Shown one piece after another: positions 27,171 to 36,055 of a stretch of 60,162 bases of DNA (positions are counted from its first letter, which is position 1; the number at the start of each line of letters is the position of its first letter). Position numbers and translations under genes: made by a program. Source of the DNA: Acidipropionibacterium jensenii DSM 20535 (GTDB lineage Bacteria; Actinomycetota; Actinomycetes; Propionibacteriales; Propionibacteriaceae); assembly GCF_000425285.1 (NCBI RefSeq), contig NZ_AUDD01000016.1:1-60162 (forward strand), read 5' to 3'. The notes under the pieces were generated by a model, which did not search any database, was not told the DNA's origin, and saw only the letters and a list, made by a program, of their open reading frames with translations.

Positions 27171-28787
27171 TCAGGACCGACTGATGAGGGCGTGCCGGTA
27201 GGCGTCCGAGAGGGCCTCCCAGCTCGCCTCGATGATGTCGGTGCCGACACCCACGGTCGCGGTGATCTGCTGGTCGATCTCGGTGTCGATGAGCACCCTC
27301 ACGGTGGCGTCGGTGCCGTGGCCGTCGTCGAGGATCCGCACCCGGTAGTCGGTGAGGTGGCAGGCGGCGATCTGCGGGAAGTGGTCGATGAGTGCCCCGC
27401 GCAGAGCCTGGTCCAGGGCGTGGACCGGGCCGTTGCCGGTGGCCTCCACGGTGGTCGCCGCCGATCCCCCACAGGACTCCACCCCCGGTGACCCGGCCAT
27501 GGGGTGCAGGGAGACCACGGCCGTCGTGATGACCTCGCCGTCCCCGGTCTGGTGGGAGCTGGCCTGCCAGAACAGCACCTCGAAGGCCGAGCTGGGCATT
27601 CCGAGATGGTCGCGCAGCAGCAGCTCAAAGCTGCCGTCGGCGGCCTCGTAGGAGTAGCCGTCCACCTCCCGGCGCTTGACCAGGTCGACCAGTTCGCCGG
27701 CCTGGTCGCGGGTGAGACCGTCGAAGCCGAGTTCGCTGGCCTTGAGCAGCACATTCGCCCGCCCCGACATTCCCGAGACCAGCATCCGCATGTCATTGCC
27801 GACCACGGCGGGGTCGATGTGCTGGTACAGATCGGGGTCGACCCGAATCGCCGAGGCGTGCAGCCCGGCCTTGTGGGCGAAACTCGACCGGCCGGCATAG
27901 GGCTGCCTGGCCTGTGGCAGCTGATTGGCGATCTCACCGATGGCGTGGGCGACCCCCGACAGGTGCGCCAACTGGCCCTCGGGCAGCACCCGCAGGTGGT
28001 ACTTGGTCTCGAGGTTGCCGATCAGGGTGACCAGATCGGCATTGCCGGTGCGCTCCCCGTAGCCGTTGATGGTGCCCTGAACCTGGCTGGCACCGGCCTC
28101 CACGGCGGCCAGCGAGTTGGCCACCGCGCACCCGGTGTCGTTGTGGCAGTGGATCCCCAGGGGCACCCCCAGCTCGGCGGTGGCCCCGACGATCTCGGAG
28201 ATCATCGAGGGCAGCATTCCGCCGTTGGTGTCGCACAGCACCGCCGTGGAGGCGCCGGCCTCGGCTGCGGTGCGCACCACCTCGAGGGCGTAGTCGGGGT
28301 CGTACCGGAATCCGTCGAAGAAGTGCTCGCAGTCGACCATCACCTCACGGCCCTGACCCACCAGGTGGGTCACCGTGTCGGCGATCATCGCCAGGTTCTC
28401 GGCCGCGGTGGTGCGAAGCGCCTTCTCGACGTGTCGCGAGTCGGCCTTGGCGACCAGGCACACCACGGGGGTGTCGGCGTCCCTCAGGGCCGCGACGAGC
28501 TGGTCGTCGGCGGCCCGGGAGCCGGGCCTGCGGGTGGATCCGAAGGCGACCAGCCGAGAGCCGTGCAGCTCCAGCTCGGTGCGGGCGCGCTGGAAGAAGG
28601 CGGTGTCGGCGGGGTTGGCGCCGGGCCAGCCGCCCTCGATCAGCCCGACCCCCAGGCCGTCCAGAAGGGCGGCGATCCGCAGCTTGTCCTCGACGCTGAA
28701 CCGCAGCCCCTCCTGCTGGGCCCCGTCTCGCAGCGTGGTGTCGAACAGTGTGATGTTCGACGGGACGGTGATCCGGGACTCAGCCAT
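27171..28787 (-). CDS. cimA: (R)-citramalate synthase
   Basis: Condenses pyruvate with acetyl-CoA to (R)-citramalate, opening the threonine-independent route to isoleucine. The N-terminal TIM barrel has the LeuA/HMGL entry FDTTLRDGAQQEGL (about 15-28), the GIHCHNDTGCAVANS metal motif, and YGERTGNADL. The C-terminal 130 residues form the LeuA-type allosteric dimer domain, which senses isoleucine in CimA. WPGANP and the overall pattern fit the CimA (TIGR00977-like) branch rather than LeuA. I start it at the ATG at 28787, after GAGG. It follows ilvE by eight bases. Length 538 residues. Confidence 0.92.
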   Translation of the reverse strand: MAESRITVPSNITLFDTTLRDGAQQEGLRFSVEDKLRIAALLDGLGVGLIEGGWPGANPADTAFFQRARTELELHGSRLVAFGSTRRPGSRAADDQLVAALRDADTPVVCLVAKADSRHVEKALRTTAAENLAMIADTVTHLVGQGREVMVDCEHFFDGFRYDPDYALEVVRTAAEAGASTAVLCDTNGGMLPSMISEIVGATAELGVPLGIHCHNDTGCAVANSLAAVEAGASQVQGTINGYGERTGNADLVTLIGNLETKYHLRVLPEGQLAHLSGVAHAIGEIANQLPQARQPYAGRSSFAHKAGLHASAIRVDPDLYQHIDPAVVGNDMRMLVSGMSGRANVLLKASELGFDGLTRDQAGELVDLVKRREVDGYSYEAADGSFELLLRDHLGMPSSAFEVLFWQASSHQTGDGEVITTAVVSLHPMAGSPGVESCGGSAATTVEATGNGPVHALDQALRGALIDHFPQIAACHLTDYRVRILDDGHGTDATVRVLIDTEIDQQITATVGVGTDIIEASWEALSDAYRHALISRS

Positions 28788-28795
28788 CTCAGTCC

Positions 28796-29887
28796 TCAGC
28801 AGACGCGGCGGAGCCAGCCGTGGGTGTCCTCCACGCGGCCGTACTGGATGTCGAGAAGGCGGTTGCGGATGGCCATCGTGACCTCGCCGGCCTGCTCCTT
28901 GACGGTCGTCTCGCCGGACTCGTCGACCAGCGACCCGATCGGGGTGACGACGGCGGCGGTACCGCAGGCGAAGACCTCCGGGAACTCGCCGGAGCGGATC
29001 CCGTCGAGGAGCTCGTCGACGCCCAGACGGCGCTCGACCGGGGTGAGCCCAAGGTCGGGGGCCATTCCCAGGATGGACCGACGGGTGACGCCGGGCAGGA
29101 TCGTTCCGGTGAGCACGGGGGTGACGATCTCCTTGTCCTTGGTGACCGCGAAGATGTTCATGCCACCGAGCTCCTCCACCCAGGCGTGCTCCACCGCGTC
29201 GGCGAAGAGCACCTGCGAGCAGCCCTTGGCATAGGCCTCCTCCTGGGCCAGCAGGGAGGCGGCGTAGTTGCCACCGCACTTGGCCGCACCGGTACCACCG
29301 GGGGCTGTCCGGGAGTTGTGACGCTCGAGCCAGATCCGCACCGCCGAGACGCCGCCGGAGAAGTAGGGTCCGACCGGGGAGCAGATCACGGAGTAGAGCA
29401 CCCGCTTGGCGGGGGCCACCCCGAGGAAGTCCTCATAGGCGATCATGAAGGGACGCAGGTAGAGGCTCTTCTCACCGTTCTTGCCGGCATCGGGGACCCA
29501 GCGGGCCTCGGTCTCAGCGATCTGCAGACAGCTGGTGACGAAGTCCTCCTCCGGCAGCACCGGGAGGGCGAGACGTCGTGCGGAGTTGGCGAACCGCTCG
29601 GCATTGCAGTCGGGGCGGAACAGCCACACCGAGCCGTCGGCGTGGCGGTAGGCCTTCAGGCCCTCGAAGATCTCCTGGGCGTAGTGGAGCACCGCGCTGG
29701 CCGGGTTGACGTCCAGCGGGCCGTAGGGGGCGACGGCGTCGTCGTGCCATCCGCCGTCGGCGGTCCAGATCGCCTCGGCCATGTGGTCGGTGAAGGCCAC
29801 GCCGAACTTGGGATCGGCGTGCAGGGCCGCGATCGCGTCGTCGGGGGACCAGGTGAGATCATCGGGTGCAGCAAAGCTCAGACTCAT
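28796..29887 (-). CDS. ilvE: branched-chain amino acid aminotransferase
   Basis: Final transamination to leucine, isoleucine and valine; a PLP fold-type IV enzyme. The Schiff-base lysine is K203 in GAAKCGGNYA, and the EELGGMNIF and GTAAVVTPIG segments are typical of the large actinobacterial class (363 residues here). The ATG at 29887 lacks a Shine-Dalgarno; TAGCGT ends seven bases upstream, which suggests a leaderless transcript. Co-transcribed with cimA and divergent to leuB. Confidence 0.95.
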   Translation of the reverse strand: MSLSFAAPDDLTWSPDDAIAALHADPKFGVAFTDHMAEAIWTADGGWHDDAVAPYGPLDVNPASAVLHYAQEIFEGLKAYRHADGSVWLFRPDCNAERFANSARRLALPVLPEEDFVTSCLQIAETEARWVPDAGKNGEKSLYLRPFMIAYEDFLGVAPAKRVLYSVICSPVGPYFSGGVSAVRIWLERHNSRTAPGGTGAAKCGGNYAASLLAQEEAYAKGCSQVLFADAVEHAWVEELGGMNIFAVTKDKEIVTPVLTGTILPGVTRRSILGMAPDLGLTPVERRLGVDELLDGIRSGEFPEVFACGTAAVVTPIGSLVDESGETTVKEQAGEVTMAIRNRLLDIQYGRVEDTHGWLRRVC

Positions 29888-29930
29888 GGCCGTCACGCTA
29901 CACCGGACGCGATCACGATTGTTCACGGAC

Positions 29931-29946
29931 TGACATACGGATGTCA
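29931..29946. promoter_or_regulatory. Palindromic operator candidate between ilvE and leuB
   Basis: TGACAT-ACGG-ATGTCA is a perfect inverted repeat midway between two divergent branched-chain genes. It lies just upstream of the TACCGT box that ends six bases before the leuB ATG. The binding protein is unknown; the IclR regulator of leuCD is one candidate. Confidence 0.55.
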
Positions 29947-29975
29947 CATTCTGGACGGTTCGATACCGTGGGGCC

Positions 29976-31061
29976 ATGACGAATGACTCTTCCGCTGCCC
30001 AGTCCGCCGGCACTGCGCCCACCCTCGCCGTCATCGGCGGCGACGGGATCGGTCCGGAGGTCACCGCCGAGGCCCTCAAGGTGCTGCGCGCCACGATCGG
30101 GGCCGATGCCTTCAGCACCCGCGAGTACTCCCTGGGCGCCGACCACTGGAAGGCCACCGGAGAGGTCCTCGACGACGACACCCTGGCCGAGATCGCCACC
30201 GCCGACGCGATCGTCCTCGGAGCAGTCGGGACCGCCCCGGGATCGACCGAGGTGCCCTCCGGCCTGCTGGAGCGCGGACTGCTGCTCAAGCTGAGGTTCT
30301 CCCTGGACCAGGGCGTCAACCTGCGCCCCTCGGTGTGGTACCCGGGCACCCCCACCCCGCTGTCCGAGGAGGTCACCGGGGCCGGCCCGATCGACTTCGT
30401 GGTCTGCCGGGAGGGCACCGAGGGTCTCTACTGCGGCAACGGCGGGGTGGTGCGGGCCGGCACCCCCCAGGAGATCGCCACCGAGGTGAGCCTCAACACC
30501 GCCTTCGGGGTGGAGCGGGTGGTCCGCGACGCCTTCACCCGCGCCCAGGCCCGGCGAGGACACCTCACCCTGGTCCACAAGCACAACGTCCTGGTCAACG
30601 CCGGCTCGCTGTGGCGCCGGGTGGTCGACGAGGTCGGCGCCGACTTCCCCGATGTCGAGCACGACTACATGCACGTCGACGCCGTCACCATCGCCCTGGT
30701 GCGCGAGCCCCAGCGGTTCGACGTCATCGTCACCGACAACCTGTTCGGCGACATCATCACCGACCTGGCCGGGGCGGTCACCGGTGGGATCGGCCTGGCG
30801 CCGAGCGCCAATATCAACACCAGCGGGAAGTTCCCCTCGATGTTCGAGCCGGTGCACGGCTCGGCCCCCGACATCGCCGGTACCGGCAAGGCCGATCCGA
30901 CGGCGGCCATCTCCTCGATGGCTCTGCTCCTCGACCACTTGGGACGCCCCGCCGACGCCGACCGGATCCGCAGCGCGGTGGGCACCGACATCGCCTCCCG
31001 GCTGGCCGGGCCGATGCGCACCACCAGCCAGATCGGCGATGCCATCGCCGCCCTGGTCTGA
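29976..31061 (+). CDS. leuB: 3-isopropylmalate dehydrogenase
   Basis: NAD-dependent oxidative decarboxylation in leucine synthesis; it may also act on methylmalate in the citramalate route. Family marks are GGDGIGPEV at the N-terminus, the substrate-binding arginines in [15 protein letters not shown], and [13 protein letters not shown] near the end. Length 361 residues. TACCGT lies six bases before the ATG with no Shine-Dalgarno, again a leaderless pattern. The 114 bases after it (31062-31175) show no gene. Confidence 0.95.
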   Translation: MTNDSSAAQSAGTAPTLAVIGGDGIGPEVTAEALKVLRATIGADAFSTREYSLGADHWKATGEVLDDDTLAEIATADAIVLGAVGTAPGSTEVPSGLLERGLLLKLRFSLDQGVNLRPSVWYPGTPTPLSEEVTGAGPIDFVVCREGTEGLYCGNGGVVRAGTPQEIATEVSLNTAFGVERVVRDAFTRAQARRGHLTLVHKHNVLVNAGSLWRRVVDEVGADFPDVEHDYMHVDAVTIALVREPQRFDVIVTDNLFGDIITDLAGAVTGGIGLAPSANINTSGKFPSMFEPVHGSAPDIAGTGKADPTAAISSMALLLDHLGRPADADRIRSAVGTDIASRLAGPMRTTSQIGDAIAALV

Positions 31062-31175
31062 GCTCCCCGACACCTGGCCGCGGCCGTCGACGAGGTCTCG
31101 TCGGCGGCCGCCGCCGTCCCCGGACCGGGCGCGACGCCCCGCGGGAGAGTGCGTCGGAGGTGACACAATGCCGGG

Positions 31176-31745
31176 GTGATACCCGTTCCTGAGACTCCCG
31201 ACCTGGTCGCCGCCGCCCTGCACAACGCCCTGGAGCTCGGCTACGTCACCACCACCCGCAACGAGACCGGCCGGCTGCTGGCCACCCTGGCCGGGGCCAT
31301 GCGCGGACCGATCGGCGAGTGCGAGGCCGGCTGCGGAGCGGGAGCCGCCTGGTTGCGGCTGGGCGCCCGGGCACGGACCCATGTCGTCACCGTCGACGAT
31401 GACGAGGAGCGCTGCCGCCGGGTGAGAGAGATCCTGGAGGGCCTGGACGTCGAGGTGATCCACGGCGGCTGGTCAGACCTCATGGAGCGCGGACCCTTCG
31501 GGCTGCTGTCGATGCCGATCCGGATAGCCCGGGCCACCCCGATCCCCGACATCGTCCACGCGGTCCGCCGGGGCGGGATCATCCTCATCGACGACATGCC
31601 CCCGAGCTTCGGCTTCCCGCCGCGCACCATCGACGGCGGCGTGGACCACACCCGGCTGGCCTGGCGCACCGAGCCGTCGGTGAACTGCACCGAGATCCAG
31701 CTGGCCGAGGACATGGCGGCGATCATCGCCTGCCGGTTGCGCTGA
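31176..31745 (+). CDS. SAM-dependent methyltransferase-like protein
   Basis: A 189-residue protein with a class-I methyltransferase layout: a glycine-rich motif I (GECEAGCGAGAAW, 47-59), an acidic motif II (VVTVDDDEERC, about 70-80) and a later GGIILIDDMPPSF strand like that of the O-methyltransferase family. The glycine loop carries cysteines and an alanine where the family usually has GxGxG, so activity is not certain. It probably starts at the GTG at 31176; CACAAT ends six bases upstream. It stands alone between leuB and a very strong terminator. Substrate unknown. Confidence 0.65.
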   Translation: MIPVPETPDLVAAALHNALELGYVTTTRNETGRLLATLAGAMRGPIGECEAGCGAGAAWLRLGARARTHVVTVDDDEERCRRVREILEGLDVEVIHGGWSDLMERGPFGLLSMPIRIARATPIPDIVHAVRRGGIILIDDMPPSFGFPPRTIDGGVDHTRLAWRTEPSVNCTEIQLAEDMAAIIACRLR

Positions 31746-31791
31746 GGTCACGGCAGGGGCCCGCCATCAGGCGGGCCCCTGCCGTGACCTC
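31744..31791. terminator. Very strong bidirectional hairpin
   Basis: A perfect 22-bp stem (31744-31765 with 31770-31791) closes an ATCA loop. It starts inside the stop codon region of the methyltransferase-like gene and faces the end of ilvC, so it can terminate both. Confidence 0.82.
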
Positions 31792-31810
31792 ATTGAGCGC
31801 AGGAGGAGAC

Positions 31811-32839
31811 TCAGCGAGCGGCGGTGCCCTCGGTGTAGTCGGCGTCCTGGTTCTCCAGCCAGGAGAACATCTTGCGCAGCTCCTTGCCGGTGGCCTCGAT
31901 CGGGTGGCTGGCCTCGGCGGCGCGCATCTTCTTGAACTCCGGGGCGCCGGCGTCCTGATCGGCGATGAACCGCTTGGCGAAGGCGCCGGACTGGATGTCG
32001 TCCAGGACCGCCTTCATGTTCTCCTTGACGTGTCCGTCGATGACCCGCGGGCCGGAGACGTAGTCGCCGTACTCGGCGGTGTCGGAGATCGACCAGCGCT
32101 GCTTGGAGATGCCTCCCTCGATGATGAGGTCGACGATCATCTTCATCTCGTGACAGACCTCGAAGTAGGCCATCTCGGGCTGGTAGCCGGCCTCCACCAG
32201 GACCTCGAACCCGGTCTCGATGAGGTGCGACAGGCCGCCGCACAGGACGTTCTGCTCACCGAACAGGTCGGTCTCGGTCTCCTCGCGGAAGCTGGTCTCG
32301 ATGCCGCCGGCGCGCAGCCCGCCGAGGGCCTTCGCGTAGGACTTGGTGAGCTCCCAGGCGTGTCCGGTGGCGTCCTTCTCGACACACACCAGCACCGGGA
32401 CGCCACGGCCGTCCTCGTACTCGCGACGGACGATGTGACCGGGGCCCTTGGGGGCGACCATGCACACGTCGACATCCGCCGGGGCCTTGATGTAGCCGAA
32501 GTGGATGTTGAAACCGTGGGCGAAGAACAGCGCGTCACCGGACTTGAGGTGGGGGGCGATCTGCTCGGCGTAGAGCTGACGCTGGTTCTGGTCGGGGGCC
32601 AGCACCATGATGACGTCGGCCTCCTCGCAGGCCTCCTCGATGCCGACCACGCGCAGGCCCTGGGCCTCGGCCTTGGCGATCGACTTGGATCCGGGACGCA
32701 GGCCGACCCGGACGTCGACGCCGGAGTCGCGCAGGTTGAGCGCGTGGGCGTGACCCTGGGAGCCGTACCCGATGATCGCCACCTGACGGTTCTGGATGAT
32801 CGACAGATCAGCGTCGTCGTCGTAGTAGATCTTTGCCAT
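31811..32839 (-). CDS. ilvC: ketol-acid reductoisomerase
   Basis: NADPH- and Mg-dependent isomerisation and reduction of acetolactate and acetohydroxybutyrate. The Rossmann loop GYGSQG is at 24-29, and [10 protein letters not shown] follows as the phosphate-contacting loop expected of NADPH-type enzymes. The acidic metal ligands appear in DLFGEQNVL and in the [11 protein letters not shown] helix. Length 342 residues, class I. The ATG at 32839 has GGAGAGA upstream. Third gene of the ilvBNC unit, 58 bases after ilvN. Confidence 0.96.
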   Translation of the reverse strand: MAKIYYDDDADLSIIQNRQVAIIGYGSQGHAHALNLRDSGVDVRVGLRPGSKSIAKAEAQGLRVVGIEEACEEADVIMVLAPDQNQRQLYAEQIAPHLKSGDALFFAHGFNIHFGYIKAPADVDVCMVAPKGPGHIVRREYEDGRGVPVLVCVEKDATGHAWELTKSYAKALGGLRAGGIETSFREETETDLFGEQNVLCGGLSHLIETGFEVLVEAGYQPEMAYFEVCHEMKMIVDLIIEGGISKQRWSISDTAEYGDYVSGPRVIDGHVKENMKAVLDDIQSGAFAKRFIADQDAGAPEFKKMRAAEASHPIEATGKELRKMFSWLENQDADYTEGTAAR

Positions 32840-32897
32840 GGAATCTCTCCTTGTTGATGGGAAAATGGAAGTCTGTTGAACGGCCGGGCGGGACGCC

Positions 32898-33416
32898 TCA
32901 GGAGCCGTTTCGGGAGCCGCGGGCCGCCAGTGCGACCGCTCCCCGGTTGAGCGCCACCCGACCGGACTGGACCAGTTCGATGATGCCGAAGGGTTCCAGC
33001 ATCTTGACCAGGGCGCCCAGTTTCTCACGGCTGCCGGTGGCCTCGACGGTGATCGACTCCGGCGAGACGTCGACGGCCTTGCCGCGGAACAGGGCGACGG
33101 TGTCGATCACCTGGGAGCGGGTCTCCAGGGTGGAGCGCACCTTGACCAGGATCAGCTCGCGGGCCACCGCGGTGCCCTCCAGCTCGATGATCTTGTGGAC
33201 CTCGATGAGCTTGTTGAGCTGCTTGACGATCTGCTCGAGGGTGTTGGGCGAGTCGACGTCGACACCGATGGTCATCCGCGACTGGTCGGGATCATTGGTC
33301 GGCGAGACGGTCAGCGACTCGATGTTGTAGCCGCGGCGGGCGAACAGCCCCGCCACCCGGGTGAGGACACCGGGACGGTTGACGACCAGCACGGACAGGA
33401 TGTGTGTGGCGTTCAT
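32898..33416 (-). CDS. ilvN: acetolactate synthase small subunit
   Basis: Regulatory subunit giving valine sensitivity and full activity to acetolactate synthase. An N-terminal ACT domain (about 4-75, [25 protein letters not shown]) binds branched-chain amino acids, followed by the ALS C-terminal domain. Length 172 residues. It starts five bases after the ilvB stop. Confidence 0.96.
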   Translation of the reverse strand: MNATHILSVLVVNRPGVLTRVAGLFARRGYNIESLTVSPTNDPDQSRMTIGVDVDSPNTLEQIVKQLNKLIEVHKIIELEGTAVARELILVKVRSTLETRSQVIDTVALFRGKAVDVSPESITVEATGSREKLGALVKMLEPFGIIELVQSGRVALNRGAVALAARGSRNGS

Positions 33417-33421
33417 GGCGT

Positions 33422-35230
33422 TCAGTCCTTCTGCTCGCTGGTGGCCGTCACCGCAGAGCCCGGGGCGGAGAGCTCCTCCTCCTCGGCGTACTCGCCCCAG
33501 TCGGGTGCCAGCCCCTGGGCGATCTTGATCTCGTCATTGCTGGTCCCGGCCGCGACCATCGGCCAGACCATGGCGTCCTTGTGGACGACGAACTCGACCA
33601 CCACCGGTCGGTCGGTGATCGCATTGGCCTGCTCGATGACCTCGTCGACCTTGTCCTTGTCGGTGACCCGGAAGGCCACACAGCCCAGCGCCTCCGCCAG
33701 TTTGACGAAGTCGGGCAGGGTGTCGGAGTGCAGATCGGTCTGGGAGTAGCGCTGGTCGTAGAAGAGGTTCTGCCACTGGCGGACCATCCCCAGCACGTTG
33801 TTGTTGATGATGGCGATCTTCACCGGGATGCCGTTGAGGGCGCAGGTCACCAGCTCCTGGTTGGTCATCTGGAAGCAGCCGTCGCCGTCGATCCCCCACA
33901 CGGTGGAGTCGGGCCGACCGACCTGGGCGCCCATCGCGGCGGGCACGCAGTAGCCCATCGTGCCGGCTCCCCCGGAGGTGAGCCAGGTGTGCGGCCTGGT
34001 GTGGGGCAGGAAGTGGGAGGCCCACATCTGGTGCTGTCCGACGCCGGTGACGAAGACCGAGTCGTCGGGAGCCAGCTCGCCGATCCGCGAGATCACCCAC
34101 TGCGGCGACATCTTGCCGGCCGGGGGCTCCTCCCAGGAGGGGGCGTAGACCTGCTTCATGGCGTCCAGCTGGGAGTTCCAGGCGGAGATGTCGGGCATCG
34201 ACTTGTCGGACAGGGAGTCGACGAGTCTGGCCAGGGTCTGGCGGGCGTCGCCGACGATCGGCACGTCGGCGTGCCTGTTCTTGCCGATCTCGGCGGGGTC
34301 GACGTCGGCGTGGATGACCTTGGCCAGCGGGGCGAAGGTGTCCAGCCGTCCGGTGACCCGGTCGTCGAAGCGGGTGCCCACCGCGATGATGAGATCGGCG
34401 CGCTGCAGGGCGCCCACCGCCGCCACCGATCCGTGCATGCCGGGCATCCCGAGGGCTCGCGGGTGGGAGTCGGGGAAGACGTCGCGGGCCATCAGGGTGG
34501 TGGTGACCGGGATGTCGGTCAGCTCGACCAGCCTCATCAGCTCATGGGCGGCGTTGGCCCTGGCCACTCCCCCGCCGATGTAGAGCACCGGGCGGGTGGC
34601 CTCGCGGATGAGGGTGGCCGCCTCCTTGATCTGGCGGGAGTGCGGACGCACCGTCGGCTTGTAGCCGGGCAGGTCGTACTGCTTGGGCCAGACGAACTCG
34701 GCCGTCTCCTGCTGGGCGTTCTTGGCGATGTCGACGAGCACCGGTCCGGGCCGGCCGGTGGAGGCGATGTGGTGGGCCTCGGCCAGCGCCAGCGGGATCT
34801 TGGCGGCCTCGGTGACCAGGAAGTTATGCTTGGTGATCGGCATCGTGATGCCGCGGATGTCGGCCTCCTGGAAGCCGTCGGTGCCGATCAGCGAGCTGCC
34901 CACCTGGCCGGTGATGGCCATCATCGGCACCGAGTCCAGGTAGGCGTCGTAGAGGGCGGTGACCAGGTTGGTGGCTCCGGGACCCGAGGTGGCCATGCAG
35001 ACCCCGACCCGTCCGGTGGCCACCGCGTACCCCTCGGCCGCGTGGCCGGCCCCCTGCTCGTGGCGCACCAGGATGTGGCGCACCTTGGAGGAGTCCATCA
35101 GCGGGTCGTAGGTCGGCATGATGGCGCCGCCGGGAAGCCCGAAGACCACGTCGACACCGAGCTTCTCGAGGCTGGCGACGATCATCTGCGCGCCGGTCAT
35201 CAGTCTCGGTTGCCGGGGATTGTCAGCCAT
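33422..35230 (-). CDS. ilvB: acetolactate synthase large subunit
   Basis: Catalytic, thiamine-diphosphate dependent subunit joining pyruvate with pyruvate or 2-oxobutyrate. The cofactor-activating glutamate is E58 in [13 protein letters not shown] and the ThDP/Mg site is [12 protein letters not shown] followed by INNN. A FAD-binding middle domain is present. Length 602 residues. The ATG at 35230 has GGAGGAT upstream; the frame extends into the leader but that part is not coding. Expression is probably governed by the upstream attenuator. Confidence 0.96.
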   Translation of the reverse strand: MADNPRQPRLMTGAQMIVASLEKLGVDVVFGLPGGAIMPTYDPLMDSSKVRHILVRHEQGAGHAAEGYAVATGRVGVCMATSGPGATNLVTALYDAYLDSVPMMAITGQVGSSLIGTDGFQEADIRGITMPITKHNFLVTEAAKIPLALAEAHHIASTGRPGPVLVDIAKNAQQETAEFVWPKQYDLPGYKPTVRPHSRQIKEAATLIREATRPVLYIGGGVARANAAHELMRLVELTDIPVTTTLMARDVFPDSHPRALGMPGMHGSVAAVGALQRADLIIAVGTRFDDRVTGRLDTFAPLAKVIHADVDPAEIGKNRHADVPIVGDARQTLARLVDSLSDKSMPDISAWNSQLDAMKQVYAPSWEEPPAGKMSPQWVISRIGELAPDDSVFVTGVGQHQMWASHFLPHTRPHTWLTSGGAGTMGYCVPAAMGAQVGRPDSTVWGIDGDGCFQMTNQELVTCALNGIPVKIAIINNNVLGMVRQWQNLFYDQRYSQTDLHSDTLPDFVKLAEALGCVAFRVTDKDKVDEVIEQANAITDRPVVVEFVVHKDAMVWPMVAAGTSNDEIKIAQGLAPDWGEYAEEEELSAPGSAVTATSEQKD

Positions 35231-35372
35231 CGCTGATCCTCCATTCCCTCCGTGTCGGAGATGCCTGTGTCGAACATGTCTGTGCTCCCGCGGGAGTCGG
35301 TCCCGCGTGATGTTCACAGTCCGCTGCTGTCGTGGCCCGTTGTGCGCGCCCCGACGTCGGTCCCCCGGCAAG

Positions 35373-35405
35373 AAAAAACCCTCGCTGCCGACTGGCATAC
35401 GAGGG
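35373..35405 (-). terminator. ilvBNC attenuator terminator
   Basis: On the minus strand CCCTCG ... CGAGGG, with inner TGCC/GGCA pairing, forms a stem-loop followed by six T residues. This is an intrinsic terminator 143 bases before ilvB. With the leader peptide just upstream it has the shape of a transcription attenuator. The 142 bases from here to ilvB hold no other gene; CTCCCGCGGGAG (35285-35296) is a small palindrome. Confidence 0.85.
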
Positions 35406-35431
35406 AGCGTCCTGACCGAGGCCAAGACGCT
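35406..35431 (-). promoter_or_regulatory. Pause / anti-terminator hairpin of ilvB leader
   Basis: AGCGTC and GACGCT pair across a 14-base loop, beginning inside the leader peptide stop codon. Its loop contains CCTCG, which can instead pair with CGAGG in the terminator, and TTGGC, which can pair with GCCAG. Either would prevent the terminator. The alternative pairing is inferred. Confidence 0.6.
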
Positions 35432-35456
35432 AACTAAGAACAATAAGACCGTTCAC
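35430..35456 (-). CDS. ilvB leader peptide (Leu-Ile-Val-Leu)
   Basis: A nine-codon frame GTG AAC GGT CTT ATT GTT CTT AGT TAG encodes MNGLIVLS. Four consecutive codons for leucine, isoleucine, valine and leucine lie directly before a hairpin and an intrinsic terminator, the arrangement of branched-chain attenuators known for ilvB in other Actinobacteria. Ribosome stalling when these charged tRNAs are scarce would favour anti-termination. There is no Shine-Dalgarno; a consensus TTGACA (35487-35492) lies 17 bases before a poor -10 (AAGTCT) whose start point would be close to the GTG, so the leader may be leaderless itself. Confidence 0.78.
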   Translation of the reverse strand: MNGLIVLS

Positions 35457-35486
35457 GAGGAGAAGACTTCCTTATTCGGGACGCTA

Positions 35487-35492
35487 TGTCAA
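35487..35492 (-). promoter_or_regulatory. -35 box of ilvBNC promoter
   Basis: A consensus TTGACA on the minus strand upstream of the leader peptide. With a 17-base spacer the -10 would be AAGTCT, a weak match. Confidence 0.55.
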
Positions 35493-35570
35493 AAATTTGG
35501 GACAGTCGTCTCATATTCTGGACGACTGGGGCGCTGCTCAGGTGCGGGACCGGCACGGCCCGGCTGCGGT

Positions 35571-35966
35571 TCAGCCCTGGATCTGGGCGAGTACCTCGGC
35601 CGGATCGCGCAACGGACGTCGGGACCTCATGGCATCGAATCCGGGCTCGGCCTCGTACCGCGGGATGAGGTGGACGTGCAGGTGGAAGACCGACTGGCCG
35701 GCCACCTCCCCGACATTGGAGACGATGTTGATCCCCTGGGCGCCGAGCCGGTCGACCAGCAGTTGGGAGACCTTCGTCACCAGGGGTGTGATGCGGGCCA
35801 GCTCGCCGTCGTTGCTGAGCAGGTCACGGACATGACGGCGGGGCACCACCAGGGTGTGTCCGTCCTGGAAGGGGGCGACGTCGAGGAAGGCGATGCCGGT
35901 CTGGTCGTCGGCCACCCTGCGGGAGGGGATGTCGCCGGCGATGATCGAGCAGAAGAGGCAGTCCAT
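35571..35966 (-). CDS. HIT family protein
   Basis: Small nucleotide hydrolase or transferase of the histidine-triad family (131 residues). The HxHxHxx motif is HLHVHLIPR with histidines at 95, 97 and 99, and CLFC near the N-terminus (C3 and C6) fits the zinc-binding pair of HinT-like proteins. It probably hydrolyses adenosine phosphoramidates or acyl-adenylates. It lies between the ilvB promoter and hisF, 89 bases from hisF. Confidence 0.9.
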   Translation of the reverse strand: MDCLFCSIIAGDIPSRRVADDQTGIAFLDVAPFQDGHTLVVPRRHVRDLLSNDGELARITPLVTKVSQLLVDRLGAQGINIVSNVGEVAGQSVFHLHVHLIPRYEAEPGFDAMRSRRPLRDPAEVLAQIQG

Positions 35967-36055
35967 GGCCCATGCCTACCATGACCGGGCTCCCGACGCC
36001 GACGAACTCGCGGCACCCGGGCCGACCGGAACCTGCGGTCGGGTCCTCGAGGGGC

